Of a stretch of 64,000 nucleotides of DNA, positions 35,632 to 43,649 are shown one piece after another; the stretch's first letter is position 1, and every line of letters begins with the position of its first letter. The DNA lies in contig NZ_JAHVAP010000005.1 in assembly GCF_024721155.1 (NCBI RefSeq), positions 186,001 to 250,000 on the forward strand, given 5' to 3'. A program made the position numbers and the translations under genes. Under the pieces are notes generated by a model, which had not been told where the DNA came from, did not search any database, and saw only the letters and a list, made by a program, of their open reading frames with translations. Origin of the DNA: Mucilaginibacter phenanthrenivorans. GTDB taxonomy: Bacteria > Bacteroidota > Bacteroidia > Sphingobacteriales > Sphingobacteriaceae.

Positions 35632-35684
35632 GTAATAAATTGACAGTAAACATGGAATTGACGATCCCGCTCACTATTCAAAAC

Positions 35685-36974
35685 TCAGCTATTCATAATC
35701 TCTTCAATATGCTCCGCCTCAACAGGGATATCTTCCATCAAGTCGATATTACCATTCGCGGTTATCAATACGTCGTTTTCTATTCGTATCCCCAATCCCT
35801 CTTCTGCTATATAAATACCCGGTTCGCAGGTTAAAATATTTCCCACCTCAAATGCTTTATAGCGGCTGGCAAAATCATGCACGTCTAATCCAAGGTGGTG
35901 CGATGTGCCATGCATAAAATATTTTTTGTACAAAGGCATTTTCGGGTCCTGTTTTGCCACATCGTGTTTATCCAGCAGACCCAGGCCTATTAATTCATCG
36001 GTCATTATTTTGCCCACCTCGTCCTGGTATTCATTTAATACTGCCCCGGCAACTATCATCTTTGTGGCGGCACGCATTACCCGCAACACTGCATCGTAAA
36101 CGTTGCGCTGCCGTTTAGTGAAACGCCTGCTAACAGGTATCGAGCGACTCATGTCTGCATTATAATTGGCGTATTCAGCTCCAAAATCAAATAACACCAC
36201 ATCTCCATCCTTGCAAACCTGGTTATTGTCTATATAATGCAGCACTATTGCATTTTTCCCGGAAGCTATGATAGGGCTGTAGGCATGCCCGGTAGCACGC
36301 TGCCTTAAAAATTCATGTGTTATTTCTGCTTCTATCTCATATTCAGTAATACCGGGCTTAACAAACTTAAGTACCCGTACAAAGGCATCCCTTGTAATTT
36401 CACATGCCTTTTTTGTAAGATCAATTTCTATCGGCGATTTAACAACGCGCAAATCACGCATAATAAGCGCCGACCGTTCATATTTATGTAAAGGATATTT
36501 TGTACGTAGCGTGTCCAACAGCCTGATGTCGCGGTACGGTACGGTGTGGCTATACCTGTCGTTTTCGTTTGTATTTATATATATATGCTCGGCGTAATTA
36601 ATAATCGTATGCAGAATAGCGTCAAAGTCATTCAACCAATAGATATTATCTATTCCTGAAGCTGTCCTTGCTTCCTCTTTGGTATACTTATGGCCCTCCC
36701 AAATTGCGATATGTTCATTGGTTTGTCTTAAAAACAGTACTTCTCTGTATAGTGGATTAGGACAGTCGGGGTATAGTATTAGTACACTCTGTTCCTGATC
36801 GATGCCTGTTAAGTAAAAAAAATCAGGGTTTTGTTTGTAAATAAAGGTTTGGTCGCCATTCCTCGGAAATTCATCATTTGCATTAAAAATGGCTATAGAA
36901 CAGGGCTTTAATCGTGAAACGAAATTTTTTCTATTATAGGTAAACACCTCATTATTAACAGGTAGATATTTCAT
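35685..36974 (-). CDS. M24B aminopeptidase P family protein (Xaa-Pro aminopeptidase)
   Basis: The 429-residue protein has an N-terminal creatinase-like domain (about 1-165) and a pita-bread catalytic domain. The metal ligands are visible: the Asp pair in LFDFGAEYANYNADMSRS, His in MHGTSHHLGLDVHD, and Glu in LTCEPGIYI and IRIENDVLI. It should remove N-terminal residues preceding proline with two Mn or Co ions. No signal peptide is seen, so it is cytoplasmic. Confidence 0.92.
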   Translation of the reverse strand: MKYLPVNNEVFTYNRKNFVSRLKPCSIAIFNANDEFPRNGDQTFIYKQNPDFFYLTGIDQEQSVLILYPDCPNPLYREVLFLRQTNEHIAIWEGHKYTKEEARTASGIDNIYWLNDFDAILHTIINYAEHIYINTNENDRYSHTVPYRDIRLLDTLRTKYPLHKYERSALIMRDLRVVKSPIEIDLTKKACEITRDAFVRVLKFVKPGITEYEIEAEITHEFLRQRATGHAYSPIIASGKNAIVLHYIDNNQVCKDGDVVLFDFGAEYANYNADMSRSIPVSRRFTKRQRNVYDAVLRVMRAATKMIVAGAVLNEYQDEVGKIMTDELIGLGLLDKHDVAKQDPKMPLYKKYFMHGTSHHLGLDVHDFASRYKAFEVGNILTCEPGIYIAEEGLGIRIENDVLITANGNIDLMEDIPVEAEHIEEIMNS

Positions 36975-37050
36975 TTTTTACCCTTTATTAATTTTTTTAA
37001 AACAATTTTTTTTATTTATTTGTATAATAATTACAAAATTTGGAACAATG

Positions 37051-37085
37051 TTTGGTTACAAATTCAAACATAATTACTATTTTTG
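37051..37085 (+). promoter_or_regulatory. candidate ompA promoter
   Basis: tatttttg at 37078-37085 matches TAnnTTTG, with tttgg at 37051-37055 as a possible -33 element (spacing about 23, slightly long). The region is very AT-rich, which fits a strongly expressed gene. Confidence 0.5.
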
Positions 37086-37122
37086 AAAAAAATCACAATT
37101 AAAATCGTTTAATCTTAAAACT

Positions 37123-38472
37123 ATGAACTATTCTACATTAAAGAAAACAGTCGTCTTATCATTTGTTTCCTTGATGGCAGTTGGTGTTGCTTCAGCGCAA
37201 GACACAGCCAAAATGAAAACAATGAAAATGTCTGACACTGCTACTACTGCCAAGGTATTTGGTGGTTTAGGTCAGTACAACACATTAAGTTTAGGTATCA
37301 ATGCAGGCGTTACATCTGGTCTTGTTCCATTCATGTCAAATGCTTCTAACCACACTAAACTTTCATTGGGTTATGGTGCCACATTGAGAGATCAACTATC
37401 GCACTTTTTTAGCTTGCAATTAGATTATTATGGTGGTAAAGTAAAGGGTGAAAGCCAGGCTGATGGCTCGGCTACAGCTACCAAATTCGGTTATTCAAGT
37501 TACGAAACTTCTTTCAATCAATTCTCATTGAGCGGAGTTGTTAACTTTGGTAGCGTAAGCTTCCTGCACCGTGCAAATGCTGTTAACTTTTACGGTTCAG
37601 CCGGTGTTGGTTTGGATTTGTACAAACCAAAATTAGTTGATGGTGCAGCAACTGGTTACACCAACACAGTAAAAGAATTAGCCGCACCAGTTGGTGTTGG
37701 TGTTAAATTCAAACTTTCTGACGCGTTAGCATTGAATGTTGGCTACACTGTTACCTTTATACAAGGTTACAACTTTACCGGATATAAAACTTACAGTGAT
37801 GCTATCGATCGTTCAACAATGAGCCATTACTCTTATACTTATGGTGGTTTAGAGTACACTTTCGGTCCGAAATCAAAACCGAACTTAGAGTGGGTGAACC
37901 CAATTGCAATGATGTATGACGAATTGTACGATGCTGCATTACGCCAGGAAGTTGAAGCTTTAAAAGGCCGCGTAACAAATGTTGAAACTGCTGTTAACGA
38001 CCTGAAAAAAGATTCTGATGGTGACGGCGTTGCTGATCAATTTGACAAATGCCCTAACACTCCTGCTGGTAGCGTTGTTGACGGTTCTGGTTGCCCAATT
38101 GTATTCCCTAAACCGGATACTACTGCTAAGACTGCCGCTGTTGTAGCTACTCCATACTCAAACATCCAGTTTGAATTTGATAGCTCAGTGTTAAAAACAT
38201 CTTCATACCCAGTATTAGATGCTACATCTGCTGATTTACGTGCAAGCTCAAGCTCAGTTACTTTAAATGGTTATGCTTCATCTGAAGGTACTGCTGCTCA
38301 CAACTTACGTTTATCAAAAGACCGTGCTAACTCTGTAAAAACTTACTTAGTTAACTCAGGTGTTGATGCAAAACGTGTTAAGGTTAAAGGATTTGGTGAA
38401 ACTCATCCAATAGCTGACAATTCAACTGAAGAAGGACGTGTTGCAAACCGTCGCGTTGAATTCAAAAAATAA
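37123..38472 (+). CDS. OmpA/OprF-family outer-membrane protein
   Basis: The 449-residue protein has a signal peptide (1-25, ending SAQD) and an N-terminal barrel (about 40-265). A coiled linker (LKGRVTNVETAVNDLKK) and one thrombospondin type-3 calcium-binding repeat (DSDGDGVADQFDKCPNTPAG) follow. The OmpA C-terminal peptidoglycan-binding domain runs at about 340-449 (FEFDSSVLK, NLRLSKDRANSVKTYL, GFGETHPI, NRRVEF). It tethers the outer membrane to the cell wall. Codon choice is more uniform than in neighbouring genes, which suggests high expression. Confidence 0.93.
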   Translation: MNYSTLKKTVVLSFVSLMAVGVASAQDTAKMKTMKMSDTATTAKVFGGLGQYNTLSLGINAGVTSGLVPFMSNASNHTKLSLGYGATLRDQLSHFFSLQLDYYGGKVKGESQADGSATATKFGYSSYETSFNQFSLSGVVNFGSVSFLHRANAVNFYGSAGVGLDLYKPKLVDGAATGYTNTVKELAAPVGVGVKFKLSDALALNVGYTVTFIQGYNFTGYKTYSDAIDRSTMSHYSYTYGGLEYTFGPKSKPNLEWVNPIAMMYDELYDAALRQEVEALKGRVTNVETAVNDLKKDSDGDGVADQFDKCPNTPAGSVVDGSGCPIVFPKPDTTAKTAAVVATPYSNIQFEFDSSVLKTSSYPVLDATSADLRASSSSVTLNGYASSEGTAAHNLRLSKDRANSVKTYLVNSGVDAKRVKVKGFGETHPIADNSTEEGRVANRRVEFKK

Positions 38473-38493
38473 TTTTAATTAAATTATTATAAT

Positions 38494-38524
38494 AAAAGGC
38501 TTCCCGGATTGGGAAGCCTTTTTG
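38494..38524 (+). terminator. terminator after ompA-like gene
   Basis: aaaaggcttccc at 38494-38505 pairs with gggaagccttttt at 38511-38523 around a five-base loop, ending in T's. Confidence 0.9.
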
Positions 38525-38591
38525 TTTGCTTAAAAAGCAGAAAGCAGGGCGCTTAAAACCGAAATGCTTCATTTACTTTCGGACCTCGTAG

Positions 38592-38710
38592 CTATATTGA
38601 TGTTGCCTTTTTAGCTTTTTCTTTACCTTGTCCATTTGGCTTTACGCTTTTAGCCTTCGTCTTTAAGCTTTATTACCTTTCGCCTTCTTGCTTTCACCTT
38701 TAACCTTTCC
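38592..38710. repeat. word-repeat array, ctttnncctt family
   Basis: About 120 bases of pyrimidine-rich imperfect words (gcctttttagc, tttaccttg, gctttacgcttttagcc, cacctttaacctt) run up to the promoter box of the small gene at 38722. It is the longest word array in the window and in the gene direction it is the C-rich form. Confidence 0.6.
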
Positions 38711-38718
38711 TATATTTG
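38688..38718 (+). promoter_or_regulatory. promoter of the 47-residue membrane protein gene
   Basis: A -33 ttg at 38688-38690 and tatatttg at 38711-38718 (exact TAnnTTTG) are separated by 20 bases. The ATG is three bases after the box, so the transcript is probably leaderless. Confidence 0.6.
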
Positions 38719-38721
38719 TTT

Positions 38722-38865
38722 ATGTATTTTTTCAGGAAAAAGGATCCCAACAGGCCAACCAGCTTTAACCTTAAGGTGATGCACACCATAAACGCAATTT
38801 GCATAATTATGTTCTTGTTAGCTGTTATCTGGATAGTGGTTAAAATATATATCCTGAAGAAATAA
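38722..38865 (+). CDS. 47-residue single-pass membrane protein (DUF6728-like)
   Basis: ATG 38722 to TAA 38863-38865 encodes 47 residues: a basic start (MYFFRKKDPNRPTSFNLKVMH), one membrane helix (about 22-43) and a KK end. The KKDPNRPTSFNLKxMH motif resembles small Bacteroidota membrane proteins I recall as DUF6728; the family name is from memory. An exact promoter box directly upstream supports expression. The opposite-strand frame 38700-38888 is its shadow. Confidence 0.7.
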   Translation: MYFFRKKDPNRPTSFNLKVMHTINAICIIMFLLAVIWIVVKIYILKK

Positions 38866-38922
38866 ACAACAATTCGCTGGCCACTCAATATAGCTTGACC
38901 TTTACATTACCTTTAAAAAAAA

Positions 38923-39303
38923 ATGAAAACTATAATTAATACCGATAATGCTCCTGCCCCAATTGGCCCATATAACCAGGCTGTGTCAGCTGGTGGTTTT
39001 GTATTTCTTTCAGGACAGATTGCGCTGAATCCATCAACCGGGCAACTGGTAACAGATGATATTAAAACCGAAACAAAACAGGTAATGGATAATATCAGCG
39101 CAATTTTGACCGAAGCCGGAGTTGATTTCGGCAGCATTGTTAAAACCAGCATCTTTTTAACCGATATGCAAAACTTCGCCCAGGTTAATGAAGTATACGG
39201 AACCTATTTTAAGAATGAGTTCCCGGCCCGCGAAACGGTACAGGTTGCTGGATTGCCAAAAGGTGTTAATGTAGAGATAACCGTTACGGCTATTAAAGGC
39301 TAA
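38923..39303 (+). CDS. RidA family reactive-intermediate deaminase
   Basis: The 126-residue protein carries the Rid signature: IGPYNQAVSAGGFVFLSGQIALNPSTG, the catalytic-site Arg in PARETVQVAGLPKG, and a closing VEITVTAI. RidA hydrolyses 2-aminoacrylate and related imines released by PLP enzymes, working as a trimer in the cytoplasm. The length is normal. It is followed by recG on the same strand with a 28-base gap. Confidence 0.93.
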   Translation: MKTIINTDNAPAPIGPYNQAVSAGGFVFLSGQIALNPSTGQLVTDDIKTETKQVMDNISAILTEAGVDFGSIVKTSIFLTDMQNFAQVNEVYGTYFKNEFPARETVQVAGLPKGVNVEITVTAIKG

Positions 39304-39307
39304 ATAA

Positions 39308-39334
39308 ATCACTAACTCACCAATTTACTAATTG
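39308..39334. repeat. word repeat, cactaactcac family, at the recG start
   Basis: atcactaactcaccaa and tttactaattg words fill the ridA-recG gap, and the last word contains the recG TTG start codon. The complementary form (gtgaattag) follows the sensor-kinase gene at 49351. Confidence 0.6.
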
Positions 39335-41440
39335 AGTACCCAGGTATTTGAAACCCCGATTGAATATTTAAAAGGCGTGGGCACTCACCGCGCAGAACTT
39401 TTGAAGAAAGAGCTGCAAGTATTCAATTTTGGCGATCTGCTGAGTTACTTTCCTTACAAATACATCGATCGTACCCGGTTTTACAAAATAAGGGACATCC
39501 AGGCCGATCTGCCTTATGTGCAGGTTCTGGCACGCTTAACCCATAAAGAATTTGTTGGCGAAAAACGCACCAGCCGCCTTGTAGCGCAGGCCCAGGACGA
39601 TACAGGGATAATTGAATTAGTATGGTTTCAGAGTATAAAATGGGTGGAGAAGAACATCATCCCCGGCAAAGTTTATGTACTGTTTGGCAAACCAACCTTC
39701 TTCAACGGGAAGCCGCAAATGGCACACCCCGAAATGGAGCTGTACAACACAGAAATACAGCAGCGTAAGGGGAACTTAACACTCCAACCAGCCTATAATT
39801 CAACCGAAAAGTTAAAACAATTTTCGTTGGATAGTAAAGGCATTTTGAAGCTGGTTTCCGCATTGTTGGAACAGCATTTAAAGGACGTTCATGAAAACCT
39901 GCCTTTATACCTTATCAACCGTTTTAAATTAACAGACCGCGCGGAGGCTTATAAAGACATCCATTTTCCTGAAGATGCGGCTAAGCTTAATGAAGCACAA
40001 CATCGCTTGAAATTTGAGGAATTGTTTTTTTTACAGCTTAAGCTGTTAAAGAACAAACTACATCACAGTCAGAAATTTAAAGGTAATATTTTCGAAAGTG
40101 TTGGCGCTACGTTTAATGAATTCTATCACAAAAAATTACCATTCCCTTTAACCAATGCACAAAAACGTGTTTTAAAAGAGATAAGGCAGGACACCCAGCG
40201 CGGTGTACAAATGAACCGCCTTTTGCAGGGTGACGTAGGAAGCGGTAAAACAGTTGTGGCCCTCATGAGTATGTTGATTGCAATTGATAACGGCTTCCAA
40301 ACCTGCATAATGGCCCCTACCGAAATTTTGGCCAATCAACATTACCAAACTATAAAGGAACTGGTGGGTGATGATTTTATAGAGGTGGGTTTATTAACCG
40401 GATCAACCAAACAAAAGGAACGAAAAGTGTTACATGAGCGCCTGGAGAGCGGCGAGTTAAAGATCCTGATCGGCACCCATGCCCTTATTGAAGATAAGGT
40501 GCAATACAAAAACCTGGGCTTTGTAGTAATTGATGAGCAGCACCGCTTCGGCGTGGAGCAGCGGGCTAAGCTTTGGCGCAAAAACAGCATTCCACCACAC
40601 ATCCTGGTAATGACGGCCACCCCTATTCCGCGTACGCTTGCCATGACCTTGTACGGCGATCTGGATATTTCGGTAATTGACGAACTACCCGCCGGGCGTA
40701 AGCCCATTCAAACTGTACATTTTTATGAAACCCAGCGACTCAGGATGTTTGGCTTTATGAAGCAGGAAATCGCAAAGGGCAGGCAGGTATATATTGTATA
40801 CCCGCTGATCCAGGAAAGCGAAAAGCTTGACCTCAAAAACCTGATGGATGGCATTGAGATTATGGCGCATGAATTTCCGCTGCCAGCGTACAGGATAAGC
40901 ATCGTACATGGAAAACTAAAAGCTGCTGAAAAACAGTTTGAAATGAACCGGTTTATTAAAGGCGAAACGCAAATAATGGTAGCTACAACCGTAATTGAAG
41001 TAGGCGTAAACATCCCTAATGCATCTGTAATGATCATTGAAAATGCTGAGCGTTTTGGTCTTTCGCAATTGCACCAGTTAAGAGGCCGCGTTGGTCGTGG
41101 GGCTGAGCAATCTTTCTGTATCTTGATGAGCAGCCAAAAGTTGAGCCACGACGGCAAAATAAGGCTAAATACCATGGTTAAAACTAACAACGGCTTTGAA
41201 ATTGCCGAAACCGATCTGCAATTGCGTGGTCCTGGAAATATTGAAGGAACCCAACAAAGCGGCGTGCTTGATTTAAAGGTAGCTAACCTGGTAACCGACC
41301 AGGAACTTTTGATACAAGTACGCAAATGCGTGGAAGGCATTTTTGAAAAGGATCCACAATTGGCATTGCCTGAAAATCAAATCCTGCATCAATCCTCTAA
41401 ATCGAAAAAGGATGGGTTGAGCTGGGATAAGATTTCGTAA
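39332..41440 (+). CDS. recG: ATP-dependent DNA helicase RecG
   Basis: RecG remodels stalled replication forks and Holliday junctions. The 702-residue protein has the N-terminal wedge/OB region (about 1-200), Walker A (GDVGSGKTVVAL), DEQH box (VIDEQHRFG), TATPIPRTL, and the helicase C-terminal motif with RGRVGRGAEQS. The TRG region TDLQLRGPGNIEGTQQSG is RecG-specific. The start is a TTG at 39332 (MSTQVFETP); there is no in-frame ATG close by, and the TTG lies inside a word repeat. Confidence 0.95.
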   Translation: MSTQVFETPIEYLKGVGTHRAELLKKELQVFNFGDLLSYFPYKYIDRTRFYKIRDIQADLPYVQVLARLTHKEFVGEKRTSRLVAQAQDDTGIIELVWFQSIKWVEKNIIPGKVYVLFGKPTFFNGKPQMAHPEMELYNTEIQQRKGNLTLQPAYNSTEKLKQFSLDSKGILKLVSALLEQHLKDVHENLPLYLINRFKLTDRAEAYKDIHFPEDAAKLNEAQHRLKFEELFFLQLKLLKNKLHHSQKFKGNIFESVGATFNEFYHKKLPFPLTNAQKRVLKEIRQDTQRGVQMNRLLQGDVGSGKTVVALMSMLIAIDNGFQTCIMAPTEILANQHYQTIKELVGDDFIEVGLLTGSTKQKERKVLHERLESGELKILIGTHALIEDKVQYKNLGFVVIDEQHRFGVEQRAKLWRKNSIPPHILVMTATPIPRTLAMTLYGDLDISVIDELPAGRKPIQTVHFYETQRLRMFGFMKQEIAKGRQVYIVYPLIQESEKLDLKNLMDGIEIMAHEFPLPAYRISIVHGKLKAAEKQFEMNRFIKGETQIMVATTVIEVGVNIPNASVMIIENAERFGLSQLHQLRGRVGRGAEQSFCILMSSQKLSHDGKIRLNTMVKTNNGFEIAETDLQLRGPGNIEGTQQSGVLDLKVANLVTDQELLIQVRKCVEGIFEKDPQLALPENQILHQSSKSKKDGLSWDKIS

Positions 41441-41512
41441 CTCCTTTCTTAATTTGTCCCCATAACCCATAAAATAAATATCCTGCTGTATAATTGTTTA
41501 TTGCTTAATTCG

Positions 41513-41520
41513 TATTTTTG
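41513..41520 (+). promoter_or_regulatory. -7 box of the toxin-antitoxin operon
   Basis: tatttttg matches TAnnTTTG exactly and ends four bases before the ATG at 41525. This predicts a leaderless or nearly leaderless antitoxin message and argues against the upstream ATG at 41501. Confidence 0.5.
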
Positions 41521-41524
41521 TTTT

Positions 41525-41773
41525 ATGACTACTTTAACCGTAAATATTGATAACGAAAAAGATTTGCCCGTAATAAGGGAAATCTTAACACGGTTCGGGC
41601 TGAACTATAAAATAGATCAAAGTGCAGAATTAAATAAAGAAGAAAAAAAGCTACTAACCAAACTCAAAAAATCATTTAAGGAGATTAATGATTGGGAGAA
41701 GGGAAAAGTCAATCTTCAAAATGCAAAGGAAGCCATCGCTGAAATAGAAATCGAACTTAATAATGGCATTTGA
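41525..41773 (+). CDS. antitoxin of a RelE/ParE-type toxin-antitoxin pair
   Basis: The product of about 82 residues from ATG 41525 (MTTLTVNIDNEKD) has a short beta-strand N-terminus and a long charged helical C-terminus (AEIEIELNNGI), a typical size and shape for a small antitoxin whose C-terminal part wraps the toxin. It overlaps the toxin gene by 11 bases, the usual layout for coupled translation. I do not see a clear helix-turn-helix, so operon autoregulation is uncertain. The frame also opens at 41501, upstream of the promoter box. Confidence 0.75.
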   Translation: MTTLTVNIDNEKDLPVIREILTRFGLNYKIDQSAELNKEEKKLLTKLKKSFKEINDWEKGKVNLQNAKEAIAEIEIELNNGI

Positions 41774-42095
41774 TGTTATTTTAACTTCCGGCTTTAAAAA
41801 GGAATTAAAAAACATTGCCAAAAAGCATAGAAGTATATTAGCAGATGTAACGTCATTGATCGAAAAACTCGCCGAAAATCCCATTCAAGGGGATGATTTA
41901 GGTAAAAATATTTATAAAATCCGTTTGGCCATTAGTGGTTCATCAAAAGGAAAATCTGGTGGTGCGAGAGTGATTACCTACATTAAAATCGTCGCCGAAA
42001 AAGTTATCCTGGCAGAAATATATTTAAAAAGCGAATATGATACAGTAGAAGTAAACGCTGTGTTAAAAAGGCTTGCAGATCAAGAGTATATTTGA
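41763..42095 (+). CDS. RelE/ParE family toxin
   Basis: The 110-residue protein has the RelE-fold order: FDVILTSGFKKELKNIAKKH (helix 1), NPIQGDDLGKNIYKIRLAISG and KSGGARVITYIKIVAEKVILAEIYLKSEYDTV. The KIRL and GGARVITY strands are those of the Bacteroidota RelE/StbE-like group. It probably cleaves mRNA on the ribosome, although ParE-like gyrase poisoning cannot be excluded. The pair sits alone between recG and a peptidase gene. Confidence 0.82.
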   Translation: MAFDVILTSGFKKELKNIAKKHRSILADVTSLIEKLAENPIQGDDLGKNIYKIRLAISGSSKGKSGGARVITYIKIVAEKVILAEIYLKSEYDTVEVNAVLKRLADQEYI

Positions 42096-42151
42096 CAAAT
42101 AGAAGACGTCACTCTTACCACATTTCCTATATTACTGCATAACTGACAATA

Positions 42152-43537
42152 ATGAAAATAAAACTCACCCTCCTATCATCTCTTATTTTAGTAAGCGGCC
42201 TGGTAAAGGCGCAGGACTCGCTAATGATCCGCAATATCTACGACGAAGAATTGGTTAATGGCCAATGTTATAGCAACCTGCATTACTTATGTAAAAATAT
42301 CGGCCAGCGGATAAGCGGCTCAGAAAATGCTCAAAAGGCTATTGAATGGGGTAAAAAACTAATGGAGGGCTATGGGTTTGATAAAGTATTCCTGCAACCG
42401 GTAATGGTACCACATTGGGTGCGCGGCGCTAAGGAAGAGGGTGCAATAATTAAAGGCGATCAAAGGATCAGCGTACATATAGCAGCCCTCGGCATGTCGG
42501 TAGCCACACCAAAAAATGGCATCACAGCGCCGGTAATAGAAGTTCAAAGCTTGAAGGAACTTGAAACTCTTGGCAAGGACGCTATACAGGGGAAAATAGT
42601 ATTCTTCAACCGTCCGTTCGACCCTAAATTTATCGAAACTTTATATGCATATGGCACTGCAGGCGATCAGCGTTTTGCAGGACCTGCCGCCGCCGCAAAA
42701 TTTGGTGCGGTAGGTGTTATTGTAAGATCGTTAACAGAAAGCCTGGACTATTATCCACACACTGGCGCTACACTTTATGTAAAAGATGGCGTAAATATTC
42801 CGGCGGCAGCTATTTCAACAATCGAGGCCAACAAGTTGAGTACAATGCTTAAAATGCGGTCGTTACCTGCTGTTAAGTTTTACTTTAAACAAAACTGCCA
42901 GACGCTGCCCGATGCACCATCGTTTAACGTTGTTGCCGAAATGAAGGGATCAGAAAATCCCAATAAATTCATCACTGTGGGTGGTCACCTGGATTCATGG
43001 GACCTGGCCGAAGGTGCTCATGACGATGGTACCGGCATAGTACAATCTGTTGAAGCTTTGCGCCTTCTGAAGGTGATGGGTTATAAACCTAAAAATTCTA
43101 TCAGGGCCGTATTCTTTATAAACGAGGAAAATGGAGATCGCGGGGGCGAAAAATACGCCGAGCTTGCTAACGATAATAAAGAGGAGCATATCGCGGCTAT
43201 TGAATCAGATCTTGGAGGCTTTACTCCACGGGGTTTTACATTTGAAGGCGTATCGCCAGCGCTGTTAAAAAGCATCAATACCAATTGGGGGCCCTTACTT
43301 GCCCCTTACGGTTCGGGTGTTTTAGCAGCCGGCGGAGGCGGCAGTGATATTGGCCCGCTGAAAGCAAAATCGAAAAATGTGGTATTAATTGGTTACTTAC
43401 CAGATTCACAGCGTTATTTTGATGTACACCATACGCCGAACGATGTTTTTGAAAATGTAAACAAACGTGAATTGGAGTTGGGGGCCGCTTCAATGGCATC
43501 ATTGATCTATTTGATAGATACGCATGGGTTAAATTAA
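42152..43537 (+). CDS. M28 family zinc metallopeptidase (carboxypeptidase Q-like), exported
   Basis: The 461-residue protein has a signal peptide (1-20, ending LVKAQ) and a PA-type insert domain (about 125-235, with GKIVFFNRPFDPKF). The M28 catalytic domain shows the zinc ligands: GGHLDSWDLAEGAHDDGTG, FFINEENGDRGG, IESDLGGF and VHHTPNDVF. It resembles plasma glutamate carboxypeptidase-like dipeptidases found in the periplasm of Bacteroidota. A terminator-like hairpin follows at 43568-43610. Confidence 0.9.
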   Translation: MKIKLTLLSSLILVSGLVKAQDSLMIRNIYDEELVNGQCYSNLHYLCKNIGQRISGSENAQKAIEWGKKLMEGYGFDKVFLQPVMVPHWVRGAKEEGAIIKGDQRISVHIAALGMSVATPKNGITAPVIEVQSLKELETLGKDAIQGKIVFFNRPFDPKFIETLYAYGTAGDQRFAGPAAAAKFGAVGVIVRSLTESLDYYPHTGATLYVKDGVNIPAAAISTIEANKLSTMLKMRSLPAVKFYFKQNCQTLPDAPSFNVVAEMKGSENPNKFITVGGHLDSWDLAEGAHDDGTGIVQSVEALRLLKVMGYKPKNSIRAVFFINEENGDRGGEKYAELANDNKEEHIAAIESDLGGFTPRGFTFEGVSPALLKSINTNWGPLLAPYGSGVLAAGGGGSDIGPLKAKSKNVVLIGYLPDSQRYFDVHHTPNDVFENVNKRELELGAASMASLIYLIDTHGLN

Positions 43538-43567
43538 ACCATATAATTTACTCTGTAATTTCTGTGT

Positions 43568-43610
43568 CAGATTTGTGAAGTTTTGAAAACTTCGCAAATC
43601 TGATTTTTTA
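43568..43610 (+). terminator. hairpin with T-run, member of the cagatttgcgaag repeat family
   Basis: cagatttgtgaagtttt at 43568-43584 pairs with aaaacttcgcaaatctg at 43586-43602 (one G-T pair), followed by a T-rich run. The same arms recur at 60926-61006. It is therefore both a likely terminator and a dispersed repeat. Confidence 0.7.
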
Positions 43611-43649
43611 TTATTGTAATTTTACCGCATCACAAACAAAAAACAATTA

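Noticed and set aside
40723..41340. 205-residue minus-strand frame inside recG
   Set aside because: It is fully antisense to a well-supported gene, has no recognisable domain, and its composition follows recG codons read backwards.
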